Below are positions 24,807-24,860 of a stretch of 24,860 bases of DNA, piece after piece (the stretch's first letter is position 1; every line of letters starts with the position of its first letter). The notes below the pieces were generated by a model. The model did no database searches, had not been told where the DNA came from, and worked only from the letters and a program-made list of their open reading frames with translations. Source of the stretch: Dongia_A sp044226685 (GTDB lineage: Bacteria; Pseudomonadota; Alphaproteobacteria; Dongiales; Dongiaceae). A program made the position numbers and the translations under genes. The stretch is taken from contig JBGAGP010000071.1 of the NCBI GenBank assembly GCA_044226685.1, positions 1 through 24,860 on the forward strand, in the 5' to 3' direction.

Positions 24807-24860
24807 GCGCCTGATAGGTTTTCCGTCATACTCTCCAGTGCGACCACTTACTCTAACCTG

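Noticed and set aside
24760..24860. complete tRNA gene at the right edge
   Set aside because: Acceptor 5' strand and D arm are missing although 54 more bases are available, enough to show them if the gene were whole.

Overview
The window is high-GC DNA (roughly two thirds G+C by eye over most of its length) with Alphaproteobacteria-type content. It carries a SorC-regulated sorbitol/polyol ABC operon of the Rhodobacter smo type, a PAS-rich hybrid histidine kinase, an ECF sigma/zinc anti-sigma pair and typical alphaproteobacterial intergenic palindromes. I cannot name the genus; a Rhodospirillales-like organism would fit. All assignments come from reading the sequence and remembered family features; no database search was run.

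Layout. 1-302 is AT-richer and has no convincing gene. 303-1331 (-) is an RTX-repeat protein. 1440-9225 (-) is a polyol catabolic locus, read right to left: HAD phosphatase, SorC regulator, operator/promoter, binding protein, two permeases, ATPase, SmoS-type sorbitol dehydrogenase and a second polyol-type SDR dehydrogenase. 9333-12085 (-) holds a hybrid histidine kinase and a coupled stand-alone receiver. 12420-13889 (-) is an AAA ATPase with a GspE/MshE-like N-terminal region. 14277-15655 (-) is a Tat-exported phosphoesterase plus a TPR protein, divergent from an ECF sigma factor and its membrane anti-sigma factor (15844-17156, +). Next come an LLM-type flavin monooxygenase, a PLP aminotransferase, a PepSY-type membrane protein, a DHA2-type MFS exporter and a small PhnA-domain protein (to 22515). 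From about 22700 base composition falls towards 50% G+C, and a coupled AAA ATPase/DUF4276 pair appears, followed by a 47-bp 3' fragment of tRNA-Gly(GCC) that looks like an integration scar.

How the parts work together. The polyol operon imports a hexitol and oxidises it. A 30-bp inverted repeat overlapping the predicted promoter is a good candidate for the SorC-family operator, and a palindromic block between the binding-protein and permease genes probably sets their relative expression. In the ECF region both divergent promoters share GGGAATA-N16-GGT(A/C)T, so the sigma factor probably drives itself and the phosphoesterase/TPR pair. The right-hand ATPase/DUF4276 pair resembles an OLD-like ATPase and TOPRIM nuclease split over two genes and is the best candidate for an accessory defence system.
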